A DNA stretch of 38,694 nucleotides from contig JAKOSX010000119.1 of NCBI GenBank assembly GCA_029776595.1, positions 1 to 38,694 of the forward strand, given 5' to 3'. The notes under the pieces were generated by a model. That model did not search any database and was not told where the DNA came from. It saw only the letters and a program-made list of their open reading frames with translations. The translations under genes were made by a program, and so were the position numbers. Origin of the DNA: Bacillota bacterium. Its GTDB lineage: Bacteria; Bacillota; UBA4882; UBA8346. Each line of letters begins with the position of its first letter. Positions within the stretch are counted from its first letter, which is position 1. This document shows positions 23,889 through 33,179 of this stretch, piece after piece.

Positions 23889-25154
23889 TATGCAAATGCC
23901 GGTTGCTTGGCAAAAAAGGGCCGGAATAAAGGAATACGGCGTAAGATTTCGATGATCCATCCGATAAGCCCGCGGCTTTCTGACGTTTCATCCTCGAAGA
24001 CCTCCGCTACGCTTAAGGCGCCGGATCCTTCAATGTATGGACGCAGTCCCATGTCCCGGGCATTTTGTTTCAAAATCCGTTTCACCTGGTCCGGTTTTAA
24101 TCCCGGTCTGTGTTGCAGAATTTGAGCCGCTGCCCCGGCAACCATCGGGGCGGCCATGGATGTTCCGGTCATGGTCTGATATCCCCCCACCGGGTTTTAA
24201 CGAAACGATATTGGTCCCCGGTGCCAATAAGTCCGGCTTAACCTGGTCGTCAATGGTCGGACCCACGCTGGAAGACTCATTGACAATATCATCCGAAGGA
24301 TCAACGGTGCCCCGATCATCCAGATTTCCGACAGTGATAGCTTTCGGTTCAATGCCCGGCGTGTTGATGGTCCGGGCTCCCGGACCGTCATTCCCGGCAG
24401 CCACACAAACGACTAACCCATTATCCCAAGCACTGCGCACGGCAGCACACAAAGGGTCACTCACGGAGGACTGATAAGCCGGAGCTCCCAACGACAAGTT
24501 GAGCACCCGGATATTGTAGACCGCTTGCTTCTCAAGGCACCATTCGATGGCCACCAAAATGTCGGAAATATTGCCGGTCCCCTCTTTATCCAAGGCTTTA
24601 ATGCCGACTAGATTGGCTTCAGGAGCTACACCCGTATATTTGCCTCGGGAAGACCAACCGTTTCCGGCTACAATCCCAGCCACATGAGTCCCATGGCCGT
24701 TGTCGTCATAGGGCGAGCTTTTGCCGTTCACCAGATCGTACCACCCGATTATCCTGTTTTCTGGCGATGTCAAATCAGGATGAGGTGCAATACCGGTATC
24801 GATAATGGCAACTGTCACACCTTTACCGGTATAGCCTAGGCCCTGTCCGACTTTGCTGCCGATGGTGGGAACGGCGATATCCAATAAAGCTTTCACTTTT
24901 GTATCATGCCAGATTCTCCGGACATAAGGTGCCATGGCCAGCGGCTGCAGCGCGCCGTAAGGCATCTCGATGATCGTCCATGGAAACCGGTTAAACTGGC
25001 GACGAATCACTCCGGAATTGGCTTTGACATAAGGTCCGACTCTCCGGATTTCCGGAGTGACCATCTCCACGATAAACCGGACCGGACGTTCCGGATGTTC
25101 GACGAACTCGGAATTCAACAATTCCGGGGATAACTTTTGTATCCATGATTTCAT
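23888..25154 (-). pseudogene. AprX-like S8 subtilase interrupted by a one-base frameshift in a C6/G6 run
   Basis: Two ORFs (24030-25154 and 23888-24190) together make one subtilase of about 421 residues. The first carries the I9-type propeptide (25-95), D119 (AIIDTGI), H154 (NGHGTH) and N255 (AAGNDG), and is normal to KPGGG at about 324. The second carries YQTMTGTSMAAP with the catalytic Ser and the C-terminus. They are out of register by one base at six G (minus strand, 24183-24188). Five G would restore GGT-GGG-GGA-TAT and full alignment with the intact paralogue. ATG follows AGGAGGTGGATTTATC. A sequencing indel, a phase-variable gene or a fresh pseudogene all fit. No signal peptide. Confidence 0.88.
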
Positions 25155-25180
25155 GATAAATCCACCTCCTGCCCTATTCT

Positions 25181-25192
25181 CAGTATATGAAG
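25181..25192 (-). promoter_or_regulatory. Shared promoter-like element CTTCATATACTG, third subtilase
   Basis: Same 12-mer as at 23822-23833, 27 bp before the subtilase ATG, which leaves room for a short leader with the AGGAGGTG site. Shared use suggests co-expression of the protease and tiny gene 3. Confidence 0.45.
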
Positions 25193-25270
25193 GGCCGGAA
25201 AGATGGCGATAAGGCGAAGGTATTATCGTCGCAGCAAGGCCAGGCCTTCCCTTTATCCAGGCCGAAAAAA

Positions 25271-25282
25271 CTTTGGTATAAT
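25271..25282 (+). promoter_or_regulatory. Extended -10 promoter of the flavodoxin-fold gene
   Basis: TTTGGTATAAT contains TGn directly before a perfect TATAAT (25277-25282), about 49 bp before the ATG. The -35 is poor, as is usual for extended -10 promoters. Confidence 0.55.
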
Positions 25283-25330
25283 TGTGATCGTCAGGATAAT
25301 AAACGCTTGGTACGGAAAAGGAGGATAATC

Positions 25331-25945
25331 ATGAAAGTATTATTGATTAACGGCAGTCCCAACGCGGACGGTTGCACCTACACCGCATTAAAAGAGGTTG
25401 CAGGCCTGATCGAGAAAAACGGCATCGAAACCGAAATCTTTCAAATTGGAAAACAAGCGGTCCAGGGATGTATCGCATGTCACAAATGTTTCGAATTGGG
25501 GCGATGCGTCTTCAATGACAAACTCTATAGTGAACTGTTGGAGCGTATCAAGGGAGCTGACGGTATCGTCATCGGCTCACCGGTATATTATGCCGGACCC
25601 AACGGCGCTCTCTGCGCCATCCTTGATCGTCTGTTCTTTTCAGCTGGCGCTTATTTGACCAATAAACCGGCGGCCGCCGTGGTCAGTTGCAGAAGAGGCG
25701 GGGCAAGTGCCGCCTTTGACAGACTGAACAAGTATTTCACCATTAACCAGATGCCCGTGGTCACGTCACAGTATTGGAATTCAGTCCACGGAATGACGTC
25801 GGAGGAAGTCAAGAAAGATTTAGAGGGGCTTCAAACGATGCGGACATTAGGGAATAATATGGCCTGGATGCTGAAGACGATTTCCGAATCAAAACAACCG
25901 CGTCCCGAAAGGGAAGAAAGGATCGCCACCAATTTTATCCGGTGA
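25331..25945 (+). CDS. Flavodoxin-fold NAD(P)H-dependent FMN reductase / iron-sulfur flavoprotein-like
   Basis: 204 residues. The N-terminal MKVLLINGSPNADGCTY is the FMN phosphate-binding loop of the flavodoxin-like reductases. GCIACHKCFELGRCVF at about 43-58 is the Cys cluster seen in the iron-sulfur flavoprotein branch, and IVIGSPVYYAGPNGALCAILDR is the flavin ring region. It probably reduces quinones, metals or other small acceptors in the cytosol; the physiological substrate is unknown. I start at the ATG behind AAAAGGAGGATAATC; the ORF-track start 48 codons earlier covers the promoter. Monocistronic. Confidence 0.88.
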   Translation: MKVLLINGSPNADGCTYTALKEVAGLIEKNGIETEIFQIGKQAVQGCIACHKCFELGRCVFNDKLYSELLERIKGADGIVIGSPVYYAGPNGALCAILDRLFFSAGAYLTNKPAAAVVSCRRGGASAAFDRLNKYFTINQMPVVTSQYWNSVHGMTSEEVKKDLEGLQTMRTLGNNMAWMLKTISESKQPRPEREERIATNFIR

Positions 25946-25969
25946 AACGCCTCCTGCTTTTCAAAATAA

Positions 25970-25998
25970 AAAGAGAGGTTTCTCCTCTCTTTCTTTTT
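25970..25998. terminator. Bidirectional terminator between the reductase and Mn-catalase genes
   Basis: AAAGAGAGG-tttct-CCTCTCTTT is a 9-bp stem with T-rich tails on both strands (CTTTTTCT on plus, TTATTTTG on minus), between two convergent genes. Confidence 0.85.
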
Positions 25999-26019
25999 CT
26001 CCGGATATTAACTCTGGTC

Positions 26020-26676
26020 TTAATGAGGTGCATGAATGTCCGTCAGATCAAAAGGTTGCCCGCCCGGCGTCGATAAATTAAAGTATAATTTGGAATCTTC
26101 AGTGACTCCAAAATCCCGGTTTGATCCGGTCTGGGCGACTTTCCCCAAAGCTTTCCGGAAAAGTTGATTATGGGCTTCCTCCCGGTTGAGTAAGAAGTCA
26201 ATGGTGTCCCGGACGCCTTTGTCATCGATTTGCCTGTAAAGATACTCGTAAACGACTTTGGCCCGCATTTCTGCAGCAATATCTGACAACAGATCCGCCA
26301 CCAGGTCGCCGGTGACATTGACATAGTCGGCAGTCCACGGATGCCCGGAGGCATTGATTAAACCTGGTGCCAAACCCGTCAGTAAATGGGTTTGAACTTC
26401 TCCGACGGTTGCTTGATTCCCCTGTAATTCGCTGCCGTTTAACTGTGTGATCAGCATAGAAACCATTTCCATATGGGATAACTCTTCAGCGGCAATATCC
26501 AACATCATGTCTTTGATCTCCGGATCCTGCACCCGAAAACTTTGGGAAATATATTGCATGGTCGCTTTAAGTTCTCCGTTGGCTCCTCCCAATTGTTCCT
26601 GAAACATTGCCGCAAACTTAGGATTAGGCCGATCAACCTTCACTGTATGCAATGGTTTTTTATCATGTAAAAACAT
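26020..26676 (-). CDS. Manganese catalase (CotJC-like)
   Basis: Di-manganese catalase fold of 218 residues, slightly longer than Bacillus spore-coat CotJC. Ligand motifs lie in the four-helix bundle: GELKATMQY (E35), AAEELSHMEM (Glu and H68), DIAAEMRAKVVYEYL and NREEAHNQLF. It would break down H2O2 without haem. The N-terminus MFLHDKKPLHTVKV aligns with the opening of CotJC, pointing to spore-coat or stationary-phase use; that assignment is inference. ATG follows GAGGGAAGG. It lies 18 nt after the DUF1540 gene, so the two form an operon. Confidence 0.88.
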   Translation of the reverse strand: MFLHDKKPLHTVKVDRPNPKFAAMFQEQLGGANGELKATMQYISQSFRVQDPEIKDMMLDIAAEELSHMEMVSMLITQLNGSELQGNQATVGEVQTHLLTGLAPGLINASGHPWTADYVNVTGDLVADLLSDIAAEMRAKVVYEYLYRQIDDKGVRDTIDFLLNREEAHNQLFRKALGKVAQTGSNRDFGVTEDSKLYFNLSTPGGQPFDLTDIHAPH

Positions 26677-26694
26677 AAGCCTTCCCTCATTTTA

Positions 26695-26940
26695 TTAAGA
26701 ATTTTTGGTAACGCCGTCGACCCCGATTTGATCCGAATAAGCCGGCACAAAGGTCTTGCAGCAGGTTTCCATACATTGATTAGCCTCCATTTGAGGGAAT
26801 TGGACATGGTCGGAAGCATCCAAATCATCCGGCGCTTGGCTGGCAAAGGCATCCGACGTCACCATAATCTCCGATGCCCCACATTGGTTTCCCTGGGACC
26901 AGTAATGACAATTATTAATATTGCAATAAATTTTCGGCAT
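26695..26940 (-). CDS. DUF1540 domain-containing protein
   Basis: 81 residues. Starts MPKIYCNINNCHYWSQGNQC, giving the C-x4-C-x8-C pattern of DUF1540, then an acidic middle and NQCMETCCKTFVP, the second Cys half of the domain. The spacing suggests metal binding, but the function is unknown. These proteins are common in spore-forming Bacillota. ATG follows GAGAGGAGAAGAAAA; the ORF-track start 17 codons upstream has no ribosome site. First gene of the pair with the Mn-catalase. Confidence 0.85.
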   Translation of the reverse strand: MPKIYCNINNCHYWSQGNQCGASEIMVTSDAFASQAPDDLDASDHVQFPQMEANQCMETCCKTFVPAYSDQIGVDGVTKNS

Positions 26941-26987
26941 TTTTCTTCTCCTCTCCGTTGATTTGAATCTAGTATCCCCACGTCTGT

Positions 26988-27025
26988 TCAAAAAAGGGCT
27001 GGGATATCATCGCATCCCAGCCCTT
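26988..27025 (-). terminator. Terminator of the copper / two-component operon
   Basis: A 12-bp stem AAGGGCTGGGAT / ATCCCAGCCCTT, followed on the minus strand by six T, lies 18 bp after the histidine kinase stop codon. Confidence 0.92.
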
Positions 27026-27042
27026 CATTTCTTCATTAACTA

Positions 27043-28443
27043 TTATTTTGAAATATCTCCGTTGCCCTTCGGCAAGATCACCTTAAAACAACTGCCCTGG
27101 TTTACCTCGCTTTGGACCTGAATCCGGCCGCCATGGGCGTCCACGATGGCTTTGATGATGGTCAGGCCGATCCCGGAGCCCCCGGTGGATCGGTTGCGGG
27201 ATTTATCCCCACGGTAGAAGCGTTCAAAGATATAGGGTAAATCCTCGGGAGCGATCCCCGCCCCGTTGTCGCGGACCTGCAGCTCTACCCAGCGGTCCGA
27301 CGCTTTCACGTTTACTTCCACCGAACCGCCTTTCGGCGTAAATTTCAGGCTGTTAACCAAAAGATTGATGATCACCTGACTTATTTTGTCTTCATCAGCC
27401 GTCAGCACCGCCGGTTCCCCCGAATAATCCAAAGTCACGGCTTTATTTTCAAATTCCGGCCTCAAATTGGTCACAACCTGCTCTGCCAGTTGGTTCAGGT
27501 CAAACGGCTTCTTGGATAGGATCACCCGATCGCTGTCATACTTGGACAGCCGTTCCAAGTCCTTCACCATCCGGGTTAACCGGAGAATTTCAGCATGACA
27601 CCCTTTCAGTCGATTCTTGTCCACCTCCCAAATCCCGTCGATCATCGCCTCCAGATGGCTTTGGACCGTGGACAATGGGGTACGCAATTCATGGGCCACA
27701 TCGGCCGTCAGCCGTTTTCTGATTTTTTCCTGGTTTTCCAAAGCTTCTGCCAATTCATTGATGGACCTGACCAACTGATTTATCTCTTTGATGTCGGTCC
27801 GTTCATGGCTGCGTGCCTTCAGATTGCCGGCAGCCATCTCCCGGGCGGTCTCGATGACTCGGGTGATGGGATTGCTGATGCGCCGGGAGATCACCGTACC
27901 GGTAACCAAGGCGAACACCAAGGCGATGAGTAAGGCCCCGACCAGAATCCGGTTGAGGGTGTTAATGAAAGCCAAATCCGTATCTCTATAATAAAACGGC
28001 CCATAATAACCGATGAGAACCTTCCCGACGACGCCGTCACCCCTGGTCACCGGGTACTCGGACTCCATATAACTTCCCCGCCAGTTCGGATAACGGCTGG
28101 CCATATTCTTGGCCATATGGGCGATCATTTCCCGGCAGAATCCGTTATTATGGGTAAATGCATCCCATACCGTCCGGCCTTCCGCATCCATCACCCGGAT
28201 AAACAGCCCCTCTTCCATGCTAGTGATTCCGATATCGGCGATCTTTGCCCCACTCCACCCGTTTTGGCTGTATTGCTGGGACACCAAAGAGACCAGTTGC
28301 CGATTGCGGTTTTCAATATTCTTTAAAATATAGTTTCGAAATTGCCGTTCTAAAAAGAGATTGGCCAGTACTCCAACGACGATGATGCTAATCAGGATAC
28401 TCCACATATAGGACGCTGACAGCCGAGCCCGTAGACTTACCAT
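27043..28443 (-). CDS. Sensor histidine kinase, two TM helices, HAMP domain
   Basis: Membrane sensor partner of the regulator directly upstream. TM1 lies at about residues 13-31, an extracellular sensor at about 32-160 and TM2 at about 162-185, followed by HAMP. HisKA has phospho-H251 (ADVAHELRTPL), and the HATPase shows NLLVNSLKF, DNGAGI and GSGIGLTI. Starts at ATG 28443, one base after the regulator stop, so translation is coupled; the ORF-track TTG lies inside the regulator gene. 466 residues. Placement behind copA suggests a copper or envelope-stress signal. The sensor has no obvious Cys/His/Met metal motif, so the ligand is open. Confidence 0.94.
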   Translation of the reverse strand: MVSLRARLSASYMWSILISIIVVGVLANLFLERQFRNYILKNIENRNRQLVSLVSQQYSQNGWSGAKIADIGITSMEEGLFIRVMDAEGRTVWDAFTHNNGFCREMIAHMAKNMASRYPNWRGSYMESEYPVTRGDGVVGKVLIGYYGPFYYRDTDLAFINTLNRILVGALLIALVFALVTGTVISRRISNPITRVIETAREMAAGNLKARSHERTDIKEINQLVRSINELAEALENQEKIRKRLTADVAHELRTPLSTVQSHLEAMIDGIWEVDKNRLKGCHAEILRLTRMVKDLERLSKYDSDRVILSKKPFDLNQLAEQVVTNLRPEFENKAVTLDYSGEPAVLTADEDKISQVIINLLVNSLKFTPKGGSVEVNVKASDRWVELQVRDNGAGIAPEDLPYIFERFYRGDKSRNRSTGGSGIGLTIIKAIVDAHGGRIQVQSEVNQGSCFKVILPKGNGDISK

Positions 28444-28444
28444 A

Positions 28445-29137
28445 TTATTCACCGCCAAACTGATAGCCGATACCGTGGACGGTCAGGATATACTTGGGAT
28501 CTTTGGTATCGGACTCAATCTTCTGCCTGAGATTTTTCACATGGGCGTCGATGGTCCGATCAAATCCTTCATAATCGGCGCCCAAAACCAACGTGACCAA
28601 TTCGTCCCGGGTAAATACCTTTCGCGGATATTTGGCAAAAGTCAATAACAGTTTATATTCGATGGGCGTTAACGCCACTAATTGCCCGGTTTTACGGACC
28701 TCATGCCGGTCGCAGTCAATGACCAAATCCCCCTCATTGTACGAAAGCAGCTTACTTAAAGGAATGGCTTCTGCCGTCGTCCGCCGTAGCAACGCTTCAA
28801 CCCTGGCCATCAATTGCCGGGGACTGAAAGGTTTTGTCACATAATCGTCCGCCCCCAAATCAAACCCGGCCACTACATACTCTTCTTCCGCCTTTGCCGT
28901 CAGCATGATGATGGGGACCCGGGAGGTCCTCCGCAGCCGTTGACACACTTCCTCTCCGGGAATGTCCGGCAGCATCAAATCTAATATAACCAGCGCCGGA
29001 TATTCCCGTTCAAAAAGAGACAAAGCATCCCTTCCGTTAAACGCTTCAATCACCGCATAGCCTTCGGCTTCCAGATAAGAACGGACGACTTCGACGATTT
29101 TAGGTTCATCATCCACCACGAGAATTTTGGATTTCAC
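28445..29137 (-). CDS. OmpR/PhoB-type response regulator
   Basis: 230 residues. The receiver has D9-D10, phospho-acceptor D53 (VILDLMLPD), T80 and K102 (VTKPF). The winged-helix output domain begins at about 130 and contains LTPIEYKLLLTFAKYP, FDRTIDAHVKNLRQKI and VHGIGYQF. It binds DNA as a dimer when phosphorylated by the adjacent kinase. GTG start with AGAGGGATCAAT before it. It lies 46 nt after copA, so it is in the same operon. Likely targets include this operon's own promoter (inference). Confidence 0.95.
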   Translation of the reverse strand: MKSKILVVDDEPKIVEVVRSYLEAEGYAVIEAFNGRDALSLFEREYPALVILDLMLPDIPGEEVCQRLRRTSRVPIIMLTAKAEEEYVVAGFDLGADDYVTKPFSPRQLMARVEALLRRTTAEAIPLSKLLSYNEGDLVIDCDRHEVRKTGQLVALTPIEYKLLLTFAKYPRKVFTRDELVTLVLGADYEGFDRTIDAHVKNLRQKIESDTKDPKYILTVHGIGYQFGGE

Positions 29138-29183
29138 ATTGATCCCTCTGTTTTCGGCGAATGGCCTTCGCCCGAATAATATC

Positions 29184-31592
29184 TTACTTAAACCTTCTCA
29201 GGCTCAACGAATTGATGACAACAGACACCGAGCTTAACGCCATGGCGGCGCCGGCAATGATCGGATTCAGCCTCCCGGCGGCAGCGAACGGAATTCCGAT
29301 AATATTGTAAATAAAAGCCCAGAAAAGGTTTTGCTTGATCTTGCTCATGGTTCTCCGTGATAAGCGGATCGCCGTCGGAATCGCCCGGAGGTCGCCTCGC
29401 ATCAAGGTAATATCCGCCGCTTCCATCGCAATATCCGTCCCGGTACCGATGGCCATTCCCACATCCGCCATGGCGAGGGCCGGAGCATCATTGATGCCGT
29501 CACCCACCATGGCCACCACTTTGCCTTCTTTGCGCAGCTTTTCCACTTCTTCCGCCTTATGCTCAGGCAGCACCTCCGCCAGCACATGGCGGATGCCCAC
29601 CTGTCTGGCAATGGCTTCAGCCGTCCGCCGGTTATCGCCGGTCATCATATAGACGTCAATCCCCATGTGCTGCAGTTCCTCAATGGCCGCTTTGGAGTTT
29701 TCTTTCACCACGTCAGCCACAGCAATCACTCCGGCCAGGCGGCCATCATACGCCAAGAACATGGCCGTCTTGCCTTGCTCTTCCATAGCCGCGGCGACGG
29801 ACTCCACCCCGTCGGTGGCGATTCCTTCCTCCATCATCAGCTTCCGCGTCCCCACCAACACCTTTTTCCCGTCAATCACGACCGAGACGCCATGGCCCGG
29901 GATGGCCTGAAATTCCTCGGGATCAGGGATGACTCCCAGCTTTTCCTTGGCATATTCGTAAATGGCCATGCCCAATGGATGTTCCGACTTCTTCTCCGCC
30001 CCGGCCGCCAACTGCAGGATCTGTTCGGAAGAACAATCACCGACAGATACCACATCCGTCACCTCCGGCTGGCCCTTGGTGATGGTGCCGGTTTTATCGA
30101 GAACCACCGCATTGATCCGATAGGCTGTTTCCAAATGTTCGCCGCCTTTGATCAAAATGCCTTTTTCAGCCCCTTTGCCGGTGCCCACCATAATGGCTGT
30201 CGGCGTCGCCAGTCCCAACGAGCAAGGGCAAGCGATAACCAGGACTGCCACGGCACTGATAATTCCCTTCGACAGATCATACCCGCCAAAGGCCCAGACG
30301 ATAAAGGTTAAAACCGCAATCCCCAGAACCACCGGGACAAACACGCCGGAAACCCGATCTGCGATTTTTTGAATCGGCGCCTTCGAGCCCTGGGCTTCTT
30401 CAACCATTTTGATGATCTGGGAAAGAACCGTGTCTTTGCCGACTTTGGTGGCTTGATAATTGAATGTACCGTATTTGTTGATGGTGGCTCCGATGACCGG
30501 GTCCCCCACATGCTTCTCCACCGGCAGGCTTTCCCCGGTTAACATGGATTCGTCCACCGCTGAACTGCCCTCGATCACCACCCCGTCCACCGGGATCTTT
30601 TCACCGGGCCGGACCACGATCACCTCACCCACTTCCACTTCTTCGATGGCCACGTCCGTCTCCTGCCCGTTACGGATGACCCGCGCAGTTTTTGGCTGCA
30701 ATCCCATTAATTTTTTGATGGCCTCCGAGGTTTTTCCTTTGGCCACCGCTTCCAGATATTTACCCAACAGGATTAAGGTGATAATCACCGCCGAAGCCTC
30801 AAAGTATAAATCCTTCATCTTCATTCCCGGCATCATTTCCTGGAAGAAGGAATTATAGACGCTGTAAAAGTAAGCTGCCGAAGTCCCCATGGCGATCAAC
30901 ACATCCATATTGGGGCTCATGGCCCGCAAAGCGAAGAAAGCGTTGCGGTAAAACCGAAATCCGATAATAAACTGAACCGGTGTCGCCAGGATCAGCTGAA
31001 ACAGCCAATGATGCAAAAAGGGAACATCGATTCCTATCAAAGCCAATACCATCGCGAGAATCAGCGGCGAACTGAGAACGGCCCCGATGATCAATTCCCG
31101 GCGAAGCTGTTGAATCTCTTTCTCTCGTAGCTCCTTCTCCCGGTCCACAGGCATTTCGTCTACCCGGACCGCTTGATAACCCAACTTTTCGATGGACCGA
31201 ATGATTTCAGACACCTTAATGACAGCCGGATCATAGGTCACCGTCGCCCTTTCGGTGCTCAGATTCACCGCGGCCTGGGCCACGCCTTCCAGCTTGTTCA
31301 ATTTCCTTTCGATCTTCGCCGAACAGGCAGCGCAGCTCATTCCGGTGATTTTCAATTGGACATGGCCCGTCGCAGGCGTCTCCTGGACGACGCCATATCC
31401 CAAATCCCGGATAACCTTCTCTATATCAGCCCGCCCCAGTTGGCTGTCGTCAAACTCCACCGTGGCTTTTTCCGTAGCCAGATTCACCGCAGCCAGCCGG
31501 ATACCGGGCAATTTACCCAGTTTCTTCTCTATCTTTGACGCGCATGCGGCGCAGGACATTCCTTCAATGCGTATCACTTCTTTGCGATTCAT
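29184..31592 (-). CDS. copA: Copper-exporting P1B-type ATPase
   Basis: 802-residue membrane pump that expels Cu(I). Two N-terminal HMA domains each carry GMSCAAC. Eight TM helices are expected, with the metal-site CPC in [13 protein letters not shown]. The catalytic elements are LTGES (actuator), phosphorylated D in [15 protein letters not shown] (nucleotide domain) and [11 protein letters not shown] follows AAAGGAGTGTCGGTT; the ORF-track start 21 codons upstream is not supported. It lies 44 nt after the HMA-DsbD fusion and 46 nt before the regulator, so it is the second of four co-transcribed genes. Silver export is also usual for this subfamily. Confidence 0.96.
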   Translation of the reverse strand: MNRKEVIRIEGMSCAACASKIEKKLGKLPGIRLAAVNLATEKATVEFDDSQLGRADIEKVIRDLGYGVVQETPATGHVQLKITGMSCAACSAKIERKLNKLEGVAQAAVNLSTERATVTYDPAVIKVSEIIRSIEKLGYQAVRVDEMPVDREKELREKEIQQLRRELIIGAVLSSPLILAMVLALIGIDVPFLHHWLFQLILATPVQFIIGFRFYRNAFFALRAMSPNMDVLIAMGTSAAYFYSVYNSFFQEMMPGMKMKDLYFEASAVIITLILLGKYLEAVAKGKTSEAIKKLMGLQPKTARVIRNGQETDVAIEEVEVGEVIVVRPGEKIPVDGVVIEGSSAVDESMLTGESLPVEKHVGDPVIGATINKYGTFNYQATKVGKDTVLSQIIKMVEEAQGSKAPIQKIADRVSGVFVPVVLGIAVLTFIVWAFGGYDLSKGIISAVAVLVIACPCSLGLATPTAIMVGTGKGAEKGILIKGGEHLETAYRINAVVLDKTGTITKGQPEVTDVVSVGDCSSEQILQLAAGAEKKSEHPLGMAIYEYAKEKLGVIPDPEEFQAIPGHGVSVVIDGKKVLVGTRKLMMEEGIATDGVESVAAAMEEQGKTAMFLAYDGRLAGVIAVADVVKENSKAAIEELQHMGIDVYMMTGDNRRTAEAIARQVGIRHVLAEVLPEHKAEEVEKLRKEGKVVAMVGDGINDAPALAMADVGMAIGTGTDIAMEAADITLMRGDLRAIPTAIRLSRRTMSKIKQNLFWAFIYNIIGIPFAAAGRLNPIIAGAAMALSSVSVVINSLSLRRFK

Positions 31593-31636
31593 AACCGACA
31601 CTCCTTTCACGATACCGCCAACCATCTGTAAAAAAC

Positions 31637-33070
31637 TCAGTATCCTACCGAACAACAGCCTCCACCGCCTCCGGTGCCAATTCCCGGATCAACGGATGCG
31701 GCATCCCGTTCCGAAACAGCGGTTATGTCCGGTACCACTTTGATTGTACTCCGAATCATTCCCATCCAACAAGTATAGGTTAGACTGCCTTCTTCCTCCG
31801 GAATAAACTCGATGATATTGTTTCCGGGGATCAGCCTCTTCTCCAGCCCATACTTAGGGATGGTTATGGGATTGTTGCAACCGTTGATGTCATCCGCTGC
31901 GGCTTTAATGATCCACCGTACCGGAATCCCTTTTTGGACAATGATGGGCGTATACCGGCCGGGCATGAGCGTGGTGGTTACCTCCTGGACTCCGTCCCGT
32001 AGTACCGCCACCGCTGCTCTGGAACCGTCCGAAACCGGTGGGATCACCGATATACCTGAAAGAGATAAACCGCGGGAGACCATGACCATACCAAGAACGA
32101 TCACCAATACGGCACCGGCTTTCAGCATCGGCCGCGTCAATTTCCGGCTCAACAACGAACTGAGAGCGCCAAAACCGAACATCAGCGGGACCGTTCCCAG
32201 ACTGAACAGGAACATGGACAACGCCCCGGCCTCGAAACTGCCGGTTCCCAAAGCATACAATTGCATGGTCTGCAAAGGCCCGCAGGGCATAAAACCGTTC
32301 ATCAAACCCACAACAAACGGCCCATATCGGCCTCCGCCGCTAAATCGTTTGTTCCCGAAAAATTTCGGCATTGGAAGATTAAAACGCTTCAACCACGGGA
32401 AAACCTCCAGCATCTTCAGGCCAATGATCACCATCAGAAAACCGGCCACCACCGCTACGATGCCTTTAGCCGGGCCGGAAAAACTCACCACCGCTCCTAA
32501 GGCACCGACGATTCCTCCGATGAGCGTATACGAAATGACCCGTCCGCCATTATAAAGCAGGCTGGGACGAATTTTGGAAAAAACCGACGGCGGTTGGGAA
32601 TCCGATTCACCCGCCTGCATGCACTGGGAAATATTAATGCCGCCGCACATGGCGATACAATGGAACGAAGTGAGAAGCCCGATCAAAAATAACATACCGT
32701 AACCGGCTTTCTCATCCACTTCCGGAATGAAATTAAATCCGACCGTGGAATTGATCAGACGATAAAGCACATAAAAGATAATTCCCCATCTCAACAGCTG
32801 TTCTAAAGAAAATTTTTGAAATTCCGTTTCGTTTCCCCCGTCTTTCGGGACAAGGGCGGCTTCATAGCCCAGATCTTCGATGACCTTGAGGATGTCTTCT
32901 TCGGAAATCATCTCCGGATCATATTCAACCACTGCCTGCATTTTGGCCAAGGAAACCCGGGCCGACCGAATTCCGTCCCGCTTTTTCAGCCCGTTTTCAA
33001 GTTTTACAACGCAACTTGAACATGACATGCCCCGGACCGTAAACACTTTTCTGACAAATTCCCCGCTCAT
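31637..33070 (-). CDS. HMA - DsbD/SafE-like membrane domain - cupredoxin fusion protein
   Basis: 477 residues, three parts. HMA at 7-70 has GMSCSSC. A six- to seven-TM DsbD_2/TauE-SafE-like domain at about 90-350 has [16 protein letters not shown] and a mirrored [16 protein letters not shown]. An extracytoplasmic cupredoxin-like domain at about 375-450 has [10 protein letters not shown] and [10 protein letters not shown], with Cys/Met copper ligands. A Gly-rich tail ends in [11 protein letters not shown]. Such fusions beside CopA are thought to move copper or electrons across the membrane; often annotated sulfite exporter TauE/SafE by default. ATG follows ATGGAGGTAAGCCA. First gene of the copper operon. 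Confidence 0.87.
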   Translation of the reverse strand: MSGEFVRKVFTVRGMSCSSCVVKLENGLKKRDGIRSARVSLAKMQAVVEYDPEMISEEDILKVIEDLGYEAALVPKDGGNETEFQKFSLEQLLRWGIIFYVLYRLINSTVGFNFIPEVDEKAGYGMLFLIGLLTSFHCIAMCGGINISQCMQAGESDSQPPSVFSKIRPSLLYNGGRVISYTLIGGIVGALGAVVSFSGPAKGIVAVVAGFLMVIIGLKMLEVFPWLKRFNLPMPKFFGNKRFSGGGRYGPFVVGLMNGFMPCGPLQTMQLYALGTGSFEAGALSMFLFSLGTVPLMFGFGALSSLLSRKLTRPMLKAGAVLVIVLGMVMVSRGLSLSGISVIPPVSDGSRAAVAVLRDGVQEVTTTLMPGRYTPIIVQKGIPVRWIIKAAADDINGCNNPITIPKYGLEKRLIPGNNIIEFIPEEEGSLTYTCWMGMIRSTIKVVPDITAVSERDAASVDPGIGTGGGGGCCSVGY

Positions 33071-33089
33071 TGGCTTACCTCCATGGGAT

Positions 33090-33117
33090 CCGAATTTTAT
33101 TCGGTAAGGTCATTATA
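33090..33117 (-). promoter_or_regulatory. -10 element and inverted repeat before the copper operon
   Basis: A perfect TATAAT on the minus strand (33112-33117) with no good -35. Seven bases downstream is the inverted repeat CCGAAT-aaa-ATTCGG (33090-33104), placed over the likely transcription start. A weak -35 plus a repeat fits a regulated promoter. It matches neither the CsoR nor the CopY operator I know. Confidence 0.4.
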
Positions 33118-33143
33118 ATACTTTTTGATGAAGATTTTATGAA

Positions 33144-33169
33144 GATAAAAATAAACCCCCAAAAGGGGG
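33144..33169 (-). terminator. Terminator of the htrA gene
   Basis: CCCCC-tttt-GGGGG on the minus strand followed by TTTATTTTTATC, about 11 bp after the htrA stop codon. The stem is short but all G-C. Confidence 0.75.
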
Positions 33170-33179
33170 CTGCAACGAA

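Noticed and set aside
29559-30311. 250-codon plus-strand ORF opposite copA (and a similar one at 31812-32555)
   Set aside because: Antisense shadows of conserved P1B ATPase and fusion-protein codons; translations show no domain and no ribosome site.
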